From positions 1-64,000 of the forward strand of contig JAUCBJ010000688.1 of NCBI GenBank assembly GCA_032718475.1: DNA of 64,000 nt. The letters run 5' to 3'. Source of the DNA: Nemertoderma westbladi (Eukaryota > Xenacoelomorpha > Nemertodermatida > Nemertodermatidae). Shown one piece after another: positions 58,223-64,000 of this stretch (position 1 is the stretch's first letter; the number at the start of each line of letters is the position of its first letter). The notes under the pieces are model-generated. The model did no database searches. It was not told the DNA's origin and was given only the letters and a program-made list of their open reading frames with translations. Made by a program: the position numbers and the translations under genes.

Positions 58223-58800
58223 TTGTGGAAGGCCACCCCATCTGAGTGCACAGACATTGTCACATATTTCGACGCGACTTATGTAACTGGGCGTCGCCAC
58301 ATTAAGCCAGTTTCGAAAAACTCACCTGTGTCGCGTCCTTCATTTCCTCTTCTGCTCCGCGTTACGCCCAACTTAGATCGAATTGGATTGTCCACAACGC
58401 TGTCCTTGAAAGGCGTGAAAAAAACAATAATGCTTGCGAACACATCAACCGCGACATGTCAACATCATTATGGCGCAAACATGGCTCAGTCTGGCCTGGC
58501 AGCTGATAGACGTTATGAAGGCTAAAGATGCCGACGTTATCGCTCAACTAACTCAGGCTGCAGTGGGACAATTAAATCAATCCCGTGCGACCCAATCTTG
58601 ACTCGTGTGGTTTGTATGAACGCCTGTATAACTTGAACAAATCTATTTCAAATGATGAGATTACCAGTTGATCAACTTATCGAAGACTTTACTTCGAACC
58701 TCAACGATTTCCTGCAGCGCAAATTCAATGTTCTTTCAGATACCGATGTTGAAGAACACCTGGACTGCGATGGTTTCCAGTAAATTATAATCTTTTCTAA
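58223..58800 (+). pseudogene. MULE transposase C-terminal remnant
   Basis: A readable fragment with at least one frameshift (between the FDATYVTG part and the NNACE part, near 58425) and stops at ~58505 and after 58595. It lies entirely within the 57304-59063 element. Confidence 0.55.
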
Positions 58801-59071
58801 TATCTTATTTTATTATATTGTACGGTGTTTTATATACTATATATAGGCATTATTCGAGAAACAAATACGAATTGATATGTATTATTAATTATGTTGTTCA
58901 GTTGTTGCTAGTAAATTCTTAACATCACGTTTTACTTAATTCATGTTGCATTGCAATATATTTATATTTTTAGTATTTTTTGGGAACATATTGTACGGGA
59001 ACATAATGTAGGGGAACATAACGGCCGGGAACATAACGGCCGGGAACATACTGTCCTGTTGGACAAGCAAT

Positions 59072-62000
59072 CTATAGTGACTAGGAAACATAATGGACTA
59101 ACGATTTTCTTTAGATGTTTTTTTAGGCAAACGAATGGAATGGCCTAATTAAATAGACTTAACAGGGAATGTGTGAAATGAAAGGCAAAGAAATCAAAAG
59201 TGAAAATTTGGAGGGAACAACAATAATATCGTGATTGACGGAGAAGGGACATCAGCGATGGTATTACGAAATAAACTCAAACGTTCACGCCCTAAATCCA
59301 AGGCTAAATCCCTGGAAAACTTAATCAAATGACAGGAAGAAGGGAGCCAGTCTGTCTGGCGCGAGCTCTCAAAATTTAATCCAAACTAGCCCTTGAGCAA
59401 TTCGTCAATGCCTAGCGGTACAACACGGCTCCGTTTTGTATGGGCTTGGCTGGTAAAGGCCGTGTATTTACACTGGGGCTGTATTATTCAGAGGGCCCCT
59501 CTACACGAGCAAGGTCGATTATCGACTACCGTGTGAAGGCATAATGTATTCCGTGAATAATACCAGTACCGGTACCAATAGCAGACTGACTGGCGTCAAC
59601 CGGTCAGTCCAATGGGACCTAAACAGCGACAATGTACATACACTTGAGTCAATCAAACAGCCTTGAGCACAAGAGAGTAACAATCTAACCCACTTCATCT
59701 GAGAACTAGCCCTACCAGTTCCCTACCGATATGTTATTTTATTAATCTACAAAGGAACACAATAATAGCCCCAGGGCCGAGATAAAAAGAATTGATCAAC
59801 ACGGACAGAATCTTCCTAAAAAGTTGCCTCGCATCGCCCCTTAAAACAAATCATTACTCATCTCGTGGCAAATAAACATTAAACATATTATGGCCATTGA
59901 ACTTTCGGAATTATATAGTTATATTTTACAATTTAAAGCTAAAAATATAAAGGCTTAATGAAATGAAACCAAAACAATAAACGAATTTACAAATGTTCAC
60001 ATTGCAGAAACGAACATCACACTACGACTGAGAACTATAACCGAGCATAAATACGCGAGCACGGCACGATGAGACGTCTTGATAATCCCGAAGATAAACT
60101 ATATTTGAATATGTTAGGATGGTAGTAGTGCTGTAATGAAAATACAGTTCAGATAAAGGTTACGTGAAAATAATCAGTCCAAAGGGAGTATTTCAGGCAA
60201 AAAGATCGTATTATACTGCGAATTCCCTTAATAATTTTACTGCTTTGTTTGAATGTCTCAAGGAGTCGGCCTTTATAGTATAATGGATTTAATGCAATCA
60301 GAGTTATAATATTCTAAATTTTGAAAATAAATTAATCCCCACCCTTGGAATTATAAATTCCATTGGCATTGGATGCGTGTGTGGCGTAGTATAACATTAA
60401 CTGGAAGTCGCTAGAATAAGATAAACAGGCGATCTCTGTGGCAATGGAAATGGTGGGTTGCGTGATATATATACAATACTCACATAGGAGATACACAATA
60501 ATATAAAGCGATGGGAAATTAACAGTAACATAAACCAAGGAAGAATAGATCGAATCATTAAAGTACGCCCTCCTATCCTTCAAGATGAAGATGTTATGAT
60601 GGGGAATAGTTTTTCACTTACGGCTACGGCTGTGCGCCAAATTACTCTCTTAAATCACAACACATCCCTGTTAGTAAAATGGAGGATTCCCAATTATACT
60701 CACTCGTGTTAGCTGTCCAAGTAATAATTGAAATCAGTATTTATGATAATTTCTAAAATGAAAATCCTAAATTAACTTTAGATAAATAAACTGTATACCG
60801 CGGTATCAAACATACTTCATATACCCTCAGTTGTGTACCAGGATGTGGACACAAACATAACTGTAATGTGAGGAATTCAAACTTTCGATTTTTCATCCAC
60901 AAATGTCTGGCAATTACTGAGCCCAAAAAGGAATATTAGACAATATATTTCTTGCATCTGCTGTTCCTTTAGGGGCACCGCATAGGAAATAAACCAAATA
61001 TAATATTCAGTAGACGTACTATTTATTATAAACATATGTGCACAGTGTTGTGCTAAGTAAGTGCAACCATTTATTGTAACTAAATTTTACTGTACTACGG
61101 TGAGAGCAAATTAAGCTTGCATTGTCGTATGGTCTGTCTGGTCAGTGGTCGTCACCTTAGACAATAAATTCGACATTCGGAAGGAAGACAAAATAAAAAC
61201 ATAGAACAAACAAAGATGATTGCACCTAATCATAATGCATGAAGAATAATTATCATTATACTATGTTCATGAGTAAGATTAGATGAAATGTATTGGATAC
61301 AATTCATCAGGTTCTTCCATTACCAATGCAAGAATAATTACTGGGAAACAGCGGGAGGAAGGGTTTATTTGTGGGATCTTATATTCAATAACAATGCAAC
61401 TTCCTTATGTGCACGGCTGCTATGCTGCCGGCTACAAACCATCAAATATAACGAAGTAATTGGCGGATGCGAACGGGGATGAACTGGACTACTCCGCCTC
61501 GGAGATGATGATGGATTCATCCCCCATCGGACACAAGGGTACACGACGCATAACCATCAAAACATTAATTAAACCAGGCAATATGTTTTTCCCGCCCTGC
61601 GGTTTGTAAGCAAGGAGGGAGGATTTAATAGATGGCGTGTGCAGAAATTAAGTCGGATACACGGTTGTCAACCGTATACATGTCAGCGGCTTCCGCTGAA
61701 TAGAGAATTACAGATTAATGAGATATTACAAAATCTCATACAAACACAATTTCAATTATCATTAGTAAAAATCTCGCAGCAGGCTCTGCACAGAGGGAGT
61801 TGTGCTATTTTGGGCGTATCCATGACTGATATATATGTCGGACGTGCGGATGTGTGACGAGCCACTGTATCGGCAAGTGCCGGTGACTATGAATTTTCGT
61901 AAAACCATGACCTGATGTAAGGCGCAAAAGAGAGATGCATCAGAAGATACTAAAACGTATGGTCATTATTGTTTAATCTTTGTAGCTCTTTGTACAGTCT

Positions 62001-64000
62001 GGAAATGGCTTTGTATCTATCTATAATAGTTCTTAACAGTCACCGTGTATCGGTTGCTTGCAATGCAATTGTGACCAATCCCAAGTATTATAATTAATAA
62101 AGAACAAATAACCCCATGTGGATCGTTTTGTTAGTGATAAATATTAACACGTGCTTGTTATTGTTATAGGGTTACTAATTTCTTAGTAATCTGTGCGCTG
62201 TAAGCAACTAAATATGACAACGTGACTATCTCTGGAAAGCAAATCGTCTGTATGCGAAGGGTATATAGGGGATGTACGTAGAAACCGTGATTTACATCAG
62301 ATTAAACGCGACGAAATGCCGAGAACAACGTGGAACTAACTCCACGGGATATTATCTTAATCCTACGACACGCCAATTAAACGGCAACCCACTGGAGATG
62401 TGTCCCGTTCCTAAACCAACAGGAATAAAACTCATCGATAAATCTTCAAAAGTCCCAGGGTTATCAACCGAGTCCTTCTATAACCGAAAGGCAGCTGGAA
62501 AAGTCAAACCTATATAGATAACAGCTGGTTGATTTTATCTATCATCAGGACACCGGACCTTTAGCAGGTAAAGTTTGGAGATTGTACTGTCATTCCCTTC
62601 ATAGCAGCAGTGAGGCAATTCCACTAAAGATAAGGTTCATTCGTTGAGTTGGAAAGAAAGAGTACAATCCCAGTAGTCAATTAAAGGAAGCCAGTCCATT
62701 TAATCTGAGAACTAAACTGTCTAATCCCAATTATCCCAGGCCACAGAGCACAGAGGGGTTCAGTCAATTTTAGTATTTAACGAGAGTTAATATAGATGCG
62801 AAATCCAATAATATTTAGCCAATAAGCGAACAATCAGGTTGGAATATAATATAAAACACGGGACAAAGAAAGCTTTTTGTTTGGAATCAGCGGGCGGCTT
62901 GGGAAAAATCAAAGGAACATTTCAATTGAATGGACTATAGCGGTCAGGCTATGCACAGAAGGAAAAACTCAATCAACCGAACGTCAGCAGATAGGATATG
63001 ATACAGGGAGGGCAGCAGCGGGCCACCAACATAATATAACGTAACAGCCTTTGATGGACAAAGGATTAATGACAGCCAATATATTGGGACACAAGCACAA
63101 TAATAAAAGACCCCGGGTGTATTATACACAAGATTGTATTATATAGAAGTCATCATAATTATTATTTATGACCATTAGCGTTATGGCACAGCTGCCATTT
63201 ATATACAACACAACACATTGCCCCATAGCAGTGACCGCATGTAATGTAAGTGAGATGTGATGTGATTATACTACAGCCGTTCTATAACGCTATGTTCGTG
63301 TGCATGTGTATCGCAGTATTGCACACATACGAACTCAAGAATCAACATTATTCACGAATCTATATTAAAATCTCTATCCATAAAACATATTTCAGGAAAA
63401 TATATTCAAATAAGAAACCAAATTTAGCAATTTGACTTGCGATATAAGTTCATATCGTAAATTCTAATGCTAGTTAAGTAGGTAAATTTATCTGTACGTG
63501 TGTAATATATTGATTTATGATATGTAAAGAAGCGAATATGATGCGAGGCAGTATAAGCTTAACACTGTAGTATAGGAATAAGGCTCTTGTACAAACATAT
63601 TAATGTGCCGCCATAAGTAACACCAGCTAAGGATCGGCGCCGGTAAAAATAATAATTCATAGGGTGGTTTCTCTAAGTGGATATTGTTTGAATCCATTAA
63701 AGTATGAAATTACGCCGCACACGCTGAAACGTAACCTTGTATATACATGTACAGTGTAAGAGTACCAAGTACATTGAGAGATAGGTAGGGCCAGGGGTTA
63801 GGTGTTGTGTTGCGAATGTAAGTTAGTATGTACAAATGCAACTGGAGTTCAGTTTCTGAGTGAGTGAGGTCATAGTAAGTTGAAACTTTCGTATATAAAG
63901 TATCTAAAAAGGATGTCATTCAAAAATCACAATGGCACAAACAAGCCTATAATTTATCGCGTTAACATTATTTTTTAATTTTACTTAATTATTAAGAAAC
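59072..64000. other. No gene recognised
   Basis: AT-rich sequence with ORFs below 85 codons, none of them convincing. I see no RNA gene, tandem array or transposon protein. It could be UNC5 first-intron or intergenic DNA. Confidence 0.5.

Larger units (their letters stand above)
57296..59071 (+). mobile_element. Decayed MULE-type DNA transposon with 8-bp TSD
   Basis: CAAGCAAT occurs at 57296-57303 and again at 59064-59071, directly flanking a 1.76-kb element. Near both ends lie inverted copies of GGACAGTATG followed by two to four TATGTTCCCGG-like blocks (57311-57360; reverse complement at 58980-59057). Inside, on the plus strand, are decayed transposase motifs: IVTYFDATYVTGRRHIKP (from ~58255), then in a shifted frame NNACEHINRDMSTSLWRKHG (from ~58428), then LIDVMKAKDADVIAQL. 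This matches the C-terminal pattern of MULE transposases ('YF..TY.G...F....TNN..E'). Frameshifts and stops show that it is dead. A TSD of 8-10 bp is usual for MULEs. Confidence 0.65.

Noticed and set aside
61639-62517. Short ORFs at 61.6-62.5 kb
   Set aside because: Fewer than 85 codons, no recognised motifs, no splice-supported continuation; chance ORFs are expected in 5 kb of such DNA.

Overview
The window is animal nuclear DNA. Its genes have spliced exons with GT-AG junctions, polypyrimidine acceptors and AATAAA signals, and they are set among large tandem arrays and transposon debris. The gene set (mitochondrial aconitase, a KDEL-tailed protein disulfide isomerase, a sniffer-like SDR and an UNC5 netrin receptor) fits a bilaterian. 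A tRNA-derived SINE whose body resembles mollusc/cephalopod SINEs makes a lophotrochozoan, probably a mollusc, my best guess; this is inference.

Layout. Positions 1-4.9 kb hold the start of a minus-strand, coiled-coil, gag-like ORF that runs off the left edge, and an LTR-like upstream region. Together they look like a retrotransposon inside an aconitase intron. Positions 5097-24501 are the last two recognisable exons of mitochondrial aconitase (ACO2), on the plus strand. The 18.8-kb intron between them is almost entirely a tandem array of about 475 copies of a 36-bp unit. That unit is the last 27 nt of the upstream exon plus the first 9 nt of the intron, so the array is a ~475-fold repetition of one exon/5'-splice-site junction. 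This is the most striking object in the window. The first ~265 copies stay in the aconitase reading frame as 12-residue cassettes. The 3' splice site of the same exon is also tandemly duplicated (29-bp unit). The same intron carries a minus-strand SINE that has itself expanded into a second 36-bp minisatellite (~33 copies).

Positions 24.9-26.4 kb hold an intronless PDI-like gene (minus, convergent with ACO2), with atypical CQHC and CRLC active-site motifs. Head-to-head with it, across a 441-bp spacer, is an SDR-family carbonyl-reductase-like gene (26881-27633, plus). Next come a foldback element, two inverted copies of an RTE-like LINE 3' end (29.5-31.0 kb) and a 2.6-kb G-rich 30-bp minisatellite.

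Positions 35187-49711 (minus) carry thirteen exons of one UNC5 netrin-receptor gene. I joined them by splice sites and consistent phase: two Ig domains, two thrombospondin repeats, one TM segment, ZU5, UPA and death domain, 1,044 visible codons, lacking only the signal-peptide exon. Two of its introns contain minisatellites (42-bp and 34-bp units). From 49.7 to 64 kb I see no exon, only intron or intergenic DNA with a decayed MULE-type DNA transposon (57.3-59.1 kb) bounded by an exact 8-bp target duplication.

Theme: several separate expansions of short units (36, 36, 30, 42, 34, 29, 25 bp), at least two of them built directly from splice junctions of one exon.
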